From assembly GCA_036583965.1 (NCBI GenBank), contig JAZBQD010000034.1, positions 10,852,040 to 10,916,039 on the forward strand: 64,000 bases of DNA, written 5' to 3'. The notes under the pieces were generated by a model. The model saw nothing but the letters and a program-made list of their open reading frames with translations. It was not told the DNA's origin and made no database searches. This stretch comes from Prunella strophiata. Taxonomy: Eukaryota > Chordata > Aves > Passeriformes > Prunellidae. Positions 50,356 to 62,800 of the stretch are shown in pieces. The position numbers and the translations under genes were made by a program. Positions within the stretch are counted from its first letter, which is position 1. The number at the start of each line of letters is the position of its first letter.

Positions 50356-52710
50356 AGTGTAAGTATTTGCAAATAGTAACTGTTTGTTTATTTTACACTC
50401 CTGCTCCCAAGCTGTGGGGGGTGCACCCACCCTGTGGGTGCTGACACATTGAAGCTTGGAGAGTTTTACCTTACAAGGATGTTTTCCCAAGTGCTAATGA
50501 AGCTTTTTTGCTGTACACTTAGTGATCTTGTGAGAACTCCAGTGAACTACCAGGAAAAAAATTTGGAAATTATTATTTCCATTTTTTTATATTGCCTTGT
50601 CACAGTTTGAAATAATAGAGAAGTGGGCTTTTCAATTAGAATTTTGGTTAGTTCTCCTTTATGAGTAATAAATTCAATATATGCTGTGCAGGTTTCTCTC
50701 CTGGATTGAATTGCTTACTTAGTTCTACCTATTTTTTTTGCCTGAAATATCTCATGTTTCTTTTTTTTACAAGAAGTTTTTTCCTTTCTTTTTCCTTCTG
50801 TTATGATTTTTGTATTGCATGACTTTAAAAAAAGAAAGCTGCATGTAGTAGTGCTTTTTTGGGCACTGCTAATGAGCAGACATTTGTAAACCATTAGCTT
50901 AAGAATTAGTAAGAACAGATAAGAACAGTTTTGGCAATTCTGTCAAATTAGACATTTGCTTTATCTTAGCAGAAGACTTTCCAAGTCATAAGCAGATCAG
51001 CTGCCAAACTGCCATTGACTTTTTTGGAGGAGTAAGATGCATTTCTGCCTAACACAGCATCCTCTTAATGAGATGCACCTTCTTGACCTTCTGTGTTTAT
51101 GTAGATACAATTATAATTGTATGGGATTTTTATTGTTTAGTTATGATGTTCCAAAGGAGTGGTTAGTAATCACTGGTATTCCTCCAATATCCCTGAAGGT
51201 GAGATCTCCTGTGGCCTTGTACTGAATGATTTTTAAAGAAGATTTTGTGTAAAGTACTCTGCAGTCTTAAAGGGCTTTTTTTGTTCTGTTGGTTTCTTAA
51301 CACAGAATCCCACATGGGGTTATAACAGATTGTCAACATTTGTAAAAGCTTATTTCTACTTGTATTTAGAAGGAAATTTGTGCTGAATTTTCAGATGCAG
51401 AGTTCTAAAATCATCTCACAGAGAAAACATACATTTAGTATTACCTCAGTTTGTGTTGCAACTCCATAGGAAAACAACTTATCTTCATCAGAAATAACAC
51501 AGAGCTGGTGCCAGCATTTCTATTGCTCAATTCTCACATTTATTTCAAACAAGCACCTTCATGCTTGGGAGCAGCTGCATGCAAGCATCTGCAAAACCAT
51601 CTCATCATTCCCATCCTGAGTCGCACTCATAAATCTCTCAAGGTTTTAAAAAAATAAAGGAAAAGGCTTGGCTGGTAAGACACTTTTACTACATTGATCA
51701 TTAGGAGGTTTTGTACCTCTGTCCTTGGTTTGGTTGGGCTGTTGCTTTATGAATTAAGGGATTTTTTGGGCAAGGGGTTACCTTTGGCACTGTGTTTGTG
51801 CAGTACTTGCCATAGTTTTTGTGTGTGACTGGGGCAGGGTGACTCTGGAGTACTGAAATACACAAATGCTTGTAATAAGGATAGAATTTGCCTGTCAGGG
51901 CTATAAGCTCCCACCTTTCCAAAGAGAGTAATGGATTTCCCTCATGGATGGTACTGGCGTGCTCACTTCCCAAAGCTGTTGGATTTCTTTTCTTTGAAAA
52001 CATTATTTTGTTCTGGAAAAACAACTAAAGGAGACCCACACTTCTCTCCTCCCTACTTGTGGCTGGGTTTTGAGGAGCCAGGGGTTGAGCTGGAGAGAAG
52101 GCCATTGGCACAGCTGCTGTGGCTGTTGTTGCTGCTCTGTGATGCCACAGCAGATCTTGCAGACCCCCCTGCTGCTGAAGCCACTCTCTCCTGAGGACAC
52201 TCAGCTGAGGAGTGAGCTGTCATTCCTCAAGGGTTGGAGAGGAAACAATTTGTCTTCTGTGAGTCCAGTGATACTTCCTTTTCATTAAAGGATCTCCTGG
52301 TGCTGAACATCAGAATGAGTTTTTAAGAATGAAATGAGCGGTCACGACTGTTCTTTGCTTTAGAAGATATTTTAAGTGTTTGTAATATAATCCTTGGTTC
52401 GTGGTCTTAGCAGTAGTTTTCCAGAGTAGCAAAGAGTCAATTACACATGCACGGAGAGGAGGAGCTGGGAGAATAAACACAGGAGAAAAATATTGTGTGT
52501 TGCAATAAAAATAAGCAAAGTTCTTCTCATGGGCTCTTGAACTCTGTGCTGGGTTTGACGGGCAGCATGAGGTTTGCAGCTGTCATTCTCCAGCCTCTTC
52601 TTGGGGACAGCTTCATAACCTGGGAGGTCTTTAAATACAAGCAAGAGGATCAAAAGCAAGAGGAGGAATTCAGGCTCTGGGCTCAACTCTGCCCATTAGG
52701 TTATGTTACT
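50356..52710. other. Non-coding stretch, partly AT-rich
   Basis: AT-rich, non-repetitive sequence (50.4-51.4 kb) followed by mixed sequence. The segment at about 52310-52510 has scattered CpGs in AT-rich DNA (GAGCGGTCACGA, GGTTCGTGG, GCACGGAG) and could be a conserved element; this is inference only. Confidence 0.45.
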
Positions 52711-52722
52711 TGTTTAAACCCA

Positions 52723-52756
52723 CTTTTTTTTTCTTTTTTTTTTTTTTTTTCCTTTT
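52723..52756. repeat. T-rich low-complexity tract
   Basis: Two T-runs separated by a single C, then CC and TTTT, about 34 bases in all. Confidence 0.9.
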
Positions 52757-52885
52757 GGAAGCATGTGAGGGAACTGTGTGCTGCTAGCACCACGACAGTT
52801 TCTGTGGTTTGCAGATGTAAATGCAGTGCTAACAACACTAACTAAAAGGCTCTGGCTGTGATTTATGGCTGGTCCATGTGGCAGT

Positions 52886-52965
52886 GAAACGACATCCCCC
52901 CGTGAGCGCGCTGGCATGAGCGGGATGCGCGACGAGCCTGCCCGAGGAACAGGTGGTCACGTATT
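52886..52965. other. Isolated CpG cluster
   Basis: Ten CpGs occur within about 80 bases (including GAGCGCGC, GAGCGGG and GCGCGACG), while the flanking kilobase is CpG-poor. It is far below the usual length of a promoter CpG island. No recognisable exon is seen in either strand; frames are open on both strands (115 and 123 codons) but without known content. It may be a small unmethylated regulatory site or a biased-gene-conversion spot. Confidence 0.5.
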
Positions 52966-55795
52966 CTCTGGGGGCTCCACATCTCCTGTGCTCCCTGTTT
53001 TGTGTAGGGTGAAGCTTAAGGTTCAGCTGCTGACTGCCTTTGATGGCCTGCTGGTTTGCCCAGGAGAGGTGGCTGGTGCTGTGAAGGCACAAGGACTGTG
53101 CTTCTGCAGCTGTGCTGGCAGTTCTCCTCTCCACAGTCCGAACCCATTTTATCTCCTGCAGCTTGTCAGTAGTAGCTATTTTCCCCTGCAGACAAGACAG
53201 AGGGATCAATGACTGCTCTAATAGTTATCCTTAGTTTATGTACAGTCCTCTTTACTAAAAGGGTTAGTGGATTACTTATGTGCAGCAGAAACTTTTTGAC
53301 TGGTACCATCAAACACCAAAATGTTTCTATTCTGCAGCGAACTTCAAAGAGGGAGAAGCAGAACAAAGCTAGGAAGAAGATAAAAACAAACTTGCCAACT
53401 GTCCAGGATACTGTAAAGCCTTTATTGATTCTGCTTGGGAAGATCTTCATAATTCTACAAGACCTGGACTCAAAGTAATAAAAACTTTAAAGGAATCTGT
53501 CCAATCATATGTTCTCTCTATCCTTGAATTTCATAAGCAGTGTAAACATGGAATTTTACCAGGCTCTCGTCCCAGGAGGAGGTTCTTACATATACAAATA
53601 AGAGCAAGAATATGAGTGCTTTTCCCATTTCATTTTTTCCCCCTTTTGCATGTTGTTTACCATTTAGATTTCATGGACTCGTATATTTTCCTGATAATTA
53701 TCCAAAAGGAAACCAGAGTAATTAGGGAGGTTTTGGCATATACAACATCCTATCATGTCTTCATAAAAGAGAAAACCATGATGATTTGACTTAGGGTTAA
53801 ATAATTGTCAACCTCCATTTGACAGAGCTTCCCTTGGTGCTGTGCCCTCCATGGCAGCACTACAGTAGCACCCTGAGAGTGGAGAAGATCTCAGACTTCT
53901 TTCCATGATGAATATCACCAGGACATCAGGGTAGTGTTAATTATTTCAAGATTTGGAAGTCTGGAAAATTGTTTTGTGGGGGTTCTGGGGGCATGTTTAG
54001 TTTTGGGGCTTTTTAAAGAAAAAAAAACCACTTTAAGATGTGTGTTTATTTACTCAGGACTCTGTTTCCTATTGAGAACAAGATCCAACTGCATGGTTTT
54101 AACCCTTCTGCAAATATTACTGTGCTAGGCTTTGGAGCAGGAATGTTGATACTCTGAAGTGCACTTTCACGTCCACATTGAGAAATGAGAAGGTCTGTGG
54201 ATTTGCACAGAAAGCAAGCTCCTTTTAGATCTTGTGATGATAAACTGAAAAATGGAGGTTAGAAAACTCTCTATGCTATAAACCACTGTAATCCTGCAGT
54301 GTAAAGGAGAGAAGTGGTATGGTATGAGTGAAAGATGAGTTTGCTTTTCTTGGGAATAGGAAAGGGAAAGAGACTCAAACTTCTTGGAGAACGAATTGGT
54401 TGGATATAATCCAGTTGTGGACTTTGAAGAAAGTGAGATGTGCCATCAACTTGCTGAATTCTCATGATGATTGTGCATCCAGGAGTTAATGTCTGTGTAG
54501 ACAACTTTTAATATCCCAAAGAATAATCTGTGGTTTTTGTAAAGTACCTCTGAAATGCATGGGTCTGGTCAATCTTGACCCTTCCTGTGTATCTTCCTAA
54601 CCAGCCTTCCTCCACTCCTTAAGATACAGCTGTCAAAGTAACTTGAAAGGTGTGGTGGGATGCTTGACTAAGCAGTTTCTATAAAACCAGGACAAGCCTG
54701 CAGGACACATCTGTTCAGAGCTCTCCAGGGAGCTTTCCTTGAAGTTAAAGCTGAACATGTGTTGTGAAGCAGCTTGGGTGTGGTTGGGTTGGGGTTTCAC
54801 TCCACTATGTGGGGTTTTTGGGGGTTGTTTTCTAATGACAAGATACATGTGGTGTGTCCATGTTGTAATTACCCAACAGCTGTTGAGTGCCAGGCGATAA
54901 AATGACAGACAAAATGTGGTGCAGATAAATAAAATAGTCTTGTGTGTGGGAGATGGGTGAGTAATGGTTAGGAAAGATGAGAGATGTCTCGGGCTCACCT
55001 ACATCTTGAGACAGTATGTGTGTCTCCTCCTTTCTCCAAAAGGACACAGAGGACCTTTGAAGTGTGCAGAGGAGGATGAAAAGGGTGATGAAATTTAAGG
55101 GACAGCAAAGAACCACTGAATACACAGTTCTTTTGTGTTTCCAAGTACCTGCCCAAGAGCAGGAAGAGTCCCCTGGCTATTTTGGTTGGCATGATTTGGG
55201 TTTTTATCCAGGAAAGAGTGCAAATGCAGTTCTCCCTAGCGCAGTTCCTAGAGTTGTTTTCTGCCCCCAGGGTAATCAAGCACAAGAGTTGGTGCAAGGG
55301 CTCAAGAGGTGATCTCCTCAACCTGGGAAAAGCATTCTCCCAATTCCCCACTGTTGGACATGGGTTAATAATAAAGAGGAGAGTCATCCCACACATGTTC
55401 ATGTTTCAGCTTCTTGCTAATGCTGTCATGTGCGTCAGCAGAGCTGCCAACAGCAGAGCTGTGTAACACTCTTGTGCAGCACAGAATCCTGCTCATAGCC
55501 ATGGCATGTGGTATTAACCACTCTGGAGAAAGCTGGATTTGTGGGTTTGGCAGCCCATCTGTTGTGATGGCATGTGAGCATTTGCCCAGGCAAATCATTG
55601 CACAGCTGGGCAACAGCTTCAAGCAGCACCTTGCTCCCACCAGGTAGCCCATACAGGTAGGCAGCACTCAAATAGTAGCTGTCCTCCAGCAAAAACCTCT
55701 TGTCAGCAAATTTTGAGGCGTTTTTTTTGGGTATTCTCTGGATTTTATTTTCACTAAAATAAAATTAGTGATTTTCTGATTAGAATTAAGCTTTC
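52966..55795. other. Non-coding stretch, no gene recognised
   Basis: Mixed sequence. At 53336 a TTCTATTCTGCAG acceptor-like site is followed by a short basic frame (about 48 codons to the TAA at 53476-53478) with AATAAA overlapping immediately after. This could be a terminal exon of a non-coding or unknown transcript but is unsupported. The remainder shows nothing recognisable. Confidence 0.45.
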
Positions 55796-55818
55796 TTTTT
55801 TTTTTTTTTTTTTTTTTT
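55796..55818. repeat. Poly-T tract (23)
   Basis: Twenty-three consecutive T followed by CTTTCTCT. It could be the reversed tail of an old retroposon, but no body is recognisable on the right. Confidence 0.95.
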
Positions 55819-56689
55819 CTTTCTCTAATATAAGTCTACAAGCTGAATTTTGTTTAAGCTATTTTTGTGTGGCTGTGCTGCCCAAACCAAGTAAATATTA
55901 TAGTTTTCCAATTGGTTTCTACTGGAACTCTGATGGGGTCTAAAGTTACATTTTTTGGTTGGGTGATTTTTTAAAATCTTGGTTTTTTTCCTATAGAATA
56001 AAAAGATACCATCTCAAATTCAGTCAGCTGCAGGTGTGATTTCCTGGTCTTAATTAAAAATAATGTAGCAGCACTATAGGTTGTCTCTTATATTGACCCA
56101 GGAGCTGGTCTTGCTTGTCTGCTTGTGAAGGGAAGTCTTTACATATCAAAATAAGGGAAGAATTTCCAAATGTTAGAACTACTGATGTAAGATACCTGGA
56201 TGCATATAAGACACTTAAGGTTTCTGGGCTTCTAAAATCTTGTTTGTATCTTGGCATCAGAGAACCCCTTGTATGTAAGTACTCTGTGTCAATAATTGAC
56301 TCAGAATAATTTGCAATGAGTGTTTTACTGGTGCTCTTCAGTAACAACAAAATGCCTTTGGTCCTTTTACGTGTTACATTCATTTTTCTAGTTCATGTTG
56401 TCCAATTAAATGGGCCAGAGATGGGCAGACACTGAGCTGAATTCATGTGTCTTAAATGTCCTTCTTCCCTGGGTCTGAGTCCACAGGACAGAGCTGGTTA
56501 GAAGTCCCTGGGGAGCAGCAGCTCTCCTACAGGGGAGCTCTCTAGAGCTGTCATCAGCCTTTTCTTTGGACTATAAAGGGGTTGGGAAGAACAACTCTAA
56601 TGGAAAACTCTCCTTCGAAGGCAAGTCAAGGCAGGTGAGAGAAATCCCACTCTCAAATCCTTATCAAACATGCTGGAATAATTTTGCTG

Positions 56690-57010
56690 TGCTTTGAGGC
56701 TTTCTCTCATAATGCAGGTGCCAAAAATAGTGAGCCATCTTCAATTTACTCAAGAATTTAGTTTTTATAACTCCTTTCAGACAGAAACATGTGAACATGT
56801 TTCATAATTTCCTCTACAATTGTGTGTATCCATCTATGCAAATAAACAGGCTGCTGGAATTATTTAATGTTGGAGTGCTTTGAAAATGTAATGTGCTGTG
56901 TAAATGCAAAGTATCAACGATAGAGTCCTACGATTAATAAGGCCTTTTATTAAATAAATGCTGGTTCTTGCCAAAATTCCAGAGAGACTTGTGGTAGAGC
57001 ATGTGTACTT
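56690..57010. other. AT-rich island with octamer and hairpin, possible regulatory element
   Basis: Non-repetitive AT-rich sequence containing a perfect ATGCAAAT octamer (56836-56843) and an 8-bp inverted repeat GAAACATG-TGAA-CATGTTTC (56784-56803). It also has several TTAAT/ATTAA homeodomain-like cores and isolated CpGs (CAACGATAG, CTACGATTA). Texture resembles vertebrate enhancers; conservation is not visible from one sequence. Confidence 0.3.
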
Positions 57011-58161
57011 AACAGGTCAGAATGTGAAAGTAATAACACACATTCTCAAATAGAAAACACATGTATTTGTTTTTAAACTTGGATATATTATTTTAAATTC
57101 TTAATACCCTCACCCTTCTTTGATTAAAGGGCCATAGACTAAGTGGGGTTTTGTAAGAGATTTTCTAACAGATGTTCACTGCTGAGAACATTTCAAACTG
57201 AAGACAGAACAGATGAAAATCCACAGGAAAATATAATATAAAATTGATCTTTAAACTTGGAAATCTATGGGAAATAACAAGCATGGCTTTCCTTCTCTTA
57301 GCAGTTGGTGCTTTGCACTGACTGGGCAGTTGCAGAAATCCACGGAAGCAGCAAGAGTTAAAAATGGGAAAATTGGTCTGTATCATATAATGCTCTGCTC
57401 ATACAAAGAAATTAGGCTGTTTATGTTAATCCCCATGAATGCCACTTAAGTGAGCTAGTATATAAAATTATACTGAGGACTTAGGTCTCTCTCCTATCTC
57501 AGCTGCATCATCTTAAGTGGAAACATTGCTCAGATTGATGGAGCTTGTGTTATCAAGTGCTCCTTTATTAGTGTTAGGCTCAATTCTTGTTTCTGTTCAA
57601 TTTATCAGCTTTTACTACAAACAGATTAGAAGCAATAGAGGCTTTATCTGACCTGAAAGCCTTGAGATTCAGCCATGAATTGTTCTGTTTTGTTACACAG
57701 ACCACTGGGAAAAAAAATGAACTAATCAAGGAAATAAATTGCATGGACACTTAGAAGTTTGGGCTTTTGAAGAAAGATTACCTTTGCTATTCAGTGAGGT
57801 GTGTTGTGGTAAATGACTCTGTAGTGCTTTGGGGATGTGGGCTGGCTCAGATCCAGGACTCCAGTGTCCTGAGGTATTTGTTAAGATTCCAAGCATGATG
57901 TGAAGGTGTCAAACAGCCTCCCTTGCTGCCTGTTTCAAAGTGGGTGTTTTGACAATTGTAAAGGAATCTGAGATCAAAATCTGTTGAAGCACAGCTATAG
58001 ATAATGTCAGTAAGCAGACAGAGAAACAACACTAAAAAATAAAAACCCCAAACAATAACAACAAAACTAACTAAAAGATTAATCAAACCAAACTAAAAAC
58101 CCCTTAAACTAGAGAATGTGTGAACTTCAGTGTTCCAGGCTGCCTTCTCTCTCTTTATTTT
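57011..58161. other. AT-rich non-coding stretch
   Basis: AT-rich sequence, grading into A/C-rich DNA from about 58020. Nothing else recognised. Confidence 0.5.
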
Positions 58162-58265
58162 CAAAAAAAAAAAAAACAAAAACAAAAACAAAAAAAACCA
58201 GCCAAACAAAAAAACCCCAAAACACCAACCAAACAAACAAACCCAAACCCAAAAAACAACCAAAC
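58162..58265. repeat. AC-only tract (CAAAA/CAAAC units)
   Basis: Over 104 bases the plus strand contains only A and C except a single G at 58201. It begins with a long A-run and CAAAAA units and continues as irregular CAAAC/CCAAAC units. On the minus strand it mirrors the GT-only tract at 50273. Protein frames across it are repeat translations rich in Val, Phe and Trp. Confidence 0.95.
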
Positions 58266-59555
58266 TGAAATGAGGCAATGAGGAGAGAAAGGTGGAAAAT
58301 CACTTGGAGGGAGAATTTCCTGTGTTTCACTGGTTCAGGACTGTGGGAATTCCAGCTTGCTCCTTATCAGGGTAACCAGAAGGGATGGGACTGGCACAGC
58401 TGGCTGCTGTGTGCACCCAGGGGCACTGCTGGCAGCACTGTGATTGCAGTGTGGGACTGGAGCAGCATATTGATTGGAAATCTATTGCAGATGAGTGTTT
58501 AGGGGACAAATGTACACCACCATTGATGGGATATGCCAGATAATAAGTTCTGCCCATCTTAGAGCTCTTGTTTTCTGCATTGCTGTGTGAGAGCATGAAC
58601 AGAGCAGCTGGCTGTGTGCATTGATCTTTAACCATGATAGAGCACAAGGACCTTGATATTCTGTGGCAACTCAAATTTCTTTTTTCAAGTTCAGTTGCAT
58701 ATTAAACTGTTTAGCAGCTGCTAAAAATGGTTAGCACAGGATATGGCCATTCTCATTGTATAATGTATCTCTTAATTAGTTTCTACTTCTAGCTGCTTTT
58801 ATTCTTCCTTTTGTTTAGCATATGGATTATGTTTATCTATGGATTTAAATAGTGAACAAAGGAGGTTAGAAGAATTTGATCTCTGCCAACCTCCTATACT
58901 TTTCCAGTTGTCCTTAATCTTAGATTTTACTTTATAGCCTAGTGCCAATATACAACTGGGTTCTGATTCTGGACAATTTTGGTGTATCTTCTTTAAAGAA
59001 AATTTTCCTCTGCTTATCTTCATGCTCTGATTCAGCTGTATCTCTTGTCTCTTTGTGTTCTTTTTCCTTTTACTATTTTTGTTGCTATCAAATATTGATA
59101 GACAATATGTTTGGGGGAAGCTTTATTCCTGTGTTGAATTTTTGCCTCAGCAGTGCTGACACTCTGTGGTGCAGGTCTGGAACCAGCACCTCTGCCCATT
59201 TTCGTATGGGGAGAGTCTGGCTTTGGTTTCCATACAAAAATTTGTTAAAAGCAGGAGGATCATCTTTCATCTCATCTACTGAGGGAGACATATTTCACTA
59301 CAAACCATGTCTGGAAATAGGAGAACGTTGTTTGTGGAGAAGGAAAATTATCAGGTTTGGGATAGCAAGGGCTTTCTGCTTGGGAGGCAGTGGCCCTGCT
59401 GCTCACTCTCTGCTGAAAAATGGTGACATCTATCAATCCATCAAAGGGCAGAGCAGTAAGGTAAACAAGAGCCCCAAACAGGGACATCTGGCTCCCATAA
59501 ATTAATTGGCCATTTACACAGTGATGGCTGTTTGCATGTAAAAGGAGGCCTTCCT
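58266..59555. other. Non-coding stretch with a 187-codon open frame
   Basis: The plus-strand frame 58942-59505 stays open for 187 codons and reads through TA-rich as well as GC-richer DNA. It has no domain I recognise, and its composition (Ser, Phe, Leu, Cys) fits chance translation. No splice structure supports it, so it is not called as a gene. Confidence 0.4.
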
Positions 59556-59800
59556 GCTAACACTGTCATACGCTTTTGATTCTCCTGGTTCATCCATGAA
59601 TTAGGATGGCTTGTTTTAGTCAGCTGGGTTTAATTTATTTTACTTTGTCACTCTTGAAATGAAGAGGAACTGGGCGGTCATGAATCATCTGACACTGACA
59701 CTTCGTCTTTTGATCGTCTGGGATCTTGCTTATATTTTTCTCTTATAATAAGAAACCCAAGAAAAGGGGATGATGAGTCTGTCTGCACGAATGTGAGTTC
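59556..59800 (+). other. Best candidate conserved element; possible small exon
   Basis: Non-repetitive sequence with several retained CpGs (ATACGCTT, GGGCGGTC, CTTCGTC, GATCGTC, GCACGAAT) and TAATTTATT, CATGAAT and TCATCTGAC words. From 59659 the plus strand is open for about 67 codons. The stretch up to 59790 reads as acidic and Ser/Thr-rich, then basic (ELGGHESSDTDTSSFDRLGS, later RNPRKGDDESVC), and ends at AAT followed by GTGAGT, a consensus splice donor. A weak acceptor is possible at AATGAAG (ending 59665). I do not recognise the peptide, and a conserved enhancer is equally plausible. Confidence 0.3.
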
Positions 59801-62800
59801 AGACTCCTTTTCCCCTGAGAAATCTTTTTTCCCCCCCTCTGCCACTGCTGTTGAGTGTAATTGATGGTGTCATGGGCTGAAGAGGGTTCCCCCTTGCTAA
59901 GAATGTTCTGAGCAGTCCCCATCTGTGGGAGCAGCCCAGGTTCCCTGGATTGATGTTGGCAATGCCTCAGGAGTTACTAACTGGGCACGACAGGCTCTGA
60001 GGCCTGGACTTACTCTGGGGCAGAAGTTTTAGTCAACTGGACTCTTGAAAAACATGAGGGTGGATGGAGGGATGTGGAGATGCTGCTGTTGGGATGGACA
60101 GGGCTTTGGAATGCATCCAGTGGAAAGACTGAAGCAAACTCAATCCAGTGTAAGGAATGGATTTATGTTCCTGGGCCTGCAGCCAGGACATGCTGAATGC
60201 ATCCCAGAAGTGTTGTACTACTTATTTAACATGCCTTTTCCACGGTTAAGAGAAGCTTGCCCTTCAGGGTTGCTCTCCTTGATTCATCCATTAAGTGATG
60301 TTGCAGTGGGGAGAAAAAAAAAAAGCTCCTAACACATTGTTTTAGCTTGAATGAAGTAACCCTTGCTGCCACATGTGGCACTGAGAATTGTCATCCAAAT
60401 TTTTGAGTCTGTTAAATAGCTGAGGCTTCCTCTCTTCTTCACCCTGAGGTGAAGAACACATGGTCTGGCTTTTCCAGGGGAGTTGTTGAACTGAAATCCT
60501 GGGGGTTTTGGTTTAGGTTTTTTCAGGCATCTGTCAGCAGTTCTGTGGGGTGGGTGGCTGACCCTTTCTGAAGTTCTCAAGGAGGAGATAATTGATTTAA
60601 GTCACTCTTGGCATAATTGCTGGAGTGTGTTATCTAGAGAAAAAAAAATTAAAGCAACCCAAGAAAGTATTATAAAGGGGGAAAAAGGCCATTTAAAATT
60701 ATGTTTTCATGCTTATACAAAATACATCCTGGGGGAAAGAATTGCTGCTGGCATATGAAACAAGATGCTCTAAAACATCTTGTTTTAGAGAGGCCTGAGG
60801 TGTCATGTTCTGCTGCTGCTTCTTCCTTTTGACCTTATGCAAAGATGTAATTTTTTTTTCTTTTGTTTCTCAATCTCTGCCTCAAAGTACCAAGATTTTA
60901 AATGCTCAGCTGGGTTGTGGCTTGGCTGGGTGGATGGACCCTTTGCAAACCTGTGAGTCTGGTAGATGTTGGTTTCAGGATCAGGAACATCTGGAGTGCA
61001 ATGAAAAGAAATCTGCCATTGCATCCAACCAGTGTATCCAGCTTTTCTTGAAAAAGCACTATGGGAATTATTTTTCTGAGCCAGTCTGTAAGCCACTTGA
61101 GAGAATACTAAGTAAATATGTACAGTTGGATCAGGCAGACTTTGTACTAAAGAGGGAATTTATTAGAAAGTATTCAGAGAATAATAAACATCACTGAGAA
61201 TTCCTGGGTTCCTGCCCATGGATTTATGAGTTTATGCTTTAGCTGGATAAATCTCTGTGCCTTAGTTTTCCCATTAGGATGCAGTGTCATCTCCAGCCTT
61301 CATATCATGGAACTAAAAAATGACATAACCATTGTTCCTGTTAGCCTTCCAGCCTGTGTCACTTCATGGGCTTCTCTGACTCCTGCTGAGGGTAGTGTTG
61401 ATTGATTGGTGGCTGTTACCACCAGGGTGGAGAATTAGGGAGATCCCCACAGGGTTTGGGATCTCTCTGAGGAGTTGTTCCCCATGCAGTAACTATTTTG
61501 CCTTCTGTCTGGATTTGTTTCCCTGAGCTGTAGGTTCCTGTGGTGGCTTTTGGGCACCTGTAGCTCTGAGAACAGGAGGCAAAATTTCAATGCAGGCATG
61601 TAAAAAGGAATGAGTCTGAAAGCACTGGCACTGTTTGAATGCCATCAGAGGAACAAAAAGCCTGTTCTTCAGCCTTTGTGAATTACCCTGGTTTTAAATG
61701 CTGGTACTGCCACCTTGGTTTTAAAAGTTGCTGATTTTTAATATGACTATTTGAGGTCTGAAGCACTGACCCTGGCTACCTCCCAGGAGCATCTTCCTCT
61801 CCACTGAGGGCTCCCTACAGGAATGGAAAACCACCAAGCCTTTTGTACCAAATACAAGCCTCTCTTGGGGGATGTTTTCTGAGGAAAAATGTTTTTTCTT
61901 CACCTGCCAAATATAGCTGAAGAGGTTGTTCATGGCTTCCTAGGCAGTGACAGCTTGAGGTATGGGGATGTGCCAGCCTTGGGAAAGCATCAGCTGTCTT
62001 AGAGCTTTACTTTACTAGGTAAGGCTTGGAGGGAGCTAAAATAAAAAAGGCATGATGGGAGACCTGGGTTTGTTTTGTTTTGTTGTTTTTAAGTCAAGAT
62101 GAAATAAGTGGAAATAGGAACTCTTCTCCCTACTTCCCACTAAGCAGAGAAGTTTGTCAGTGTCTGAGCCCACCAAACTTCCCACTGTGCTTGTGATTCC
62201 TCCAGGCAGTGGATGAAAAGCTGAGTCCTCTACTCTTTTCACCTGGTTCAGGTAAAGCTCTTCATGGTGCAAAATCACCAGGGTCCAATCCAGAAACACT
62301 TGATGGGACTCAGGCATGAGATCTCCAGGATCTGGGAGATGCTCCTTCCAGCATGGCTTGTCTGCTTCTCCCCTTCCTCCCTCTCCAGCTCCAGGAAGAA
62401 ACTGCCCTTGAAACTGCTGCATTTCAGATGTTATTTGTTTTGCTGGAGCCTCTTGTTGCAGGCCACCATGCTGGTAAATGGAGCAGTGTGTGATTCAGGC
62501 AGTGGTGTTGAAGGAGGCTTTCCTCTTGTTTTCTTCTCAAGGGGTCCAGGTTGAACCCACTTATCTCCTTTCCTGTGGATTATCAGGAGCTTGTTTGTGT
62601 GCTCCTGAGCCCTGTCTCTTGGGCTTCATCCGCTTTCCCCTAAAATCCAGCAGGCTTTTGAAAGCTGTGAGGCATTGATGACAAAGCACAGGAGCTGTAT
62701 TTGGGTTTTGATGGGAAAGATACAAGCATCAGGATATTTTTTATATGTGGATTTCTTCTGAAGCTCAGAGCAGTGAAGAGTTTTCATTTATGCTTCCAGA

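Noticed and set aside
53337..53478. Possible terminal exon, basic peptide, stop followed by AATAAA
   Set aside because: Peptide not recognised and AATAAA is common in AT-rich DNA; kept only as a remark in the region entry.
58942..59505. 187-codon open frame (plus)
   Set aside because: No domain recognised, no splice sites consistent with an exon this long, and Ser/Phe/Cys/Leu-rich composition as expected for random T-rich sequence.
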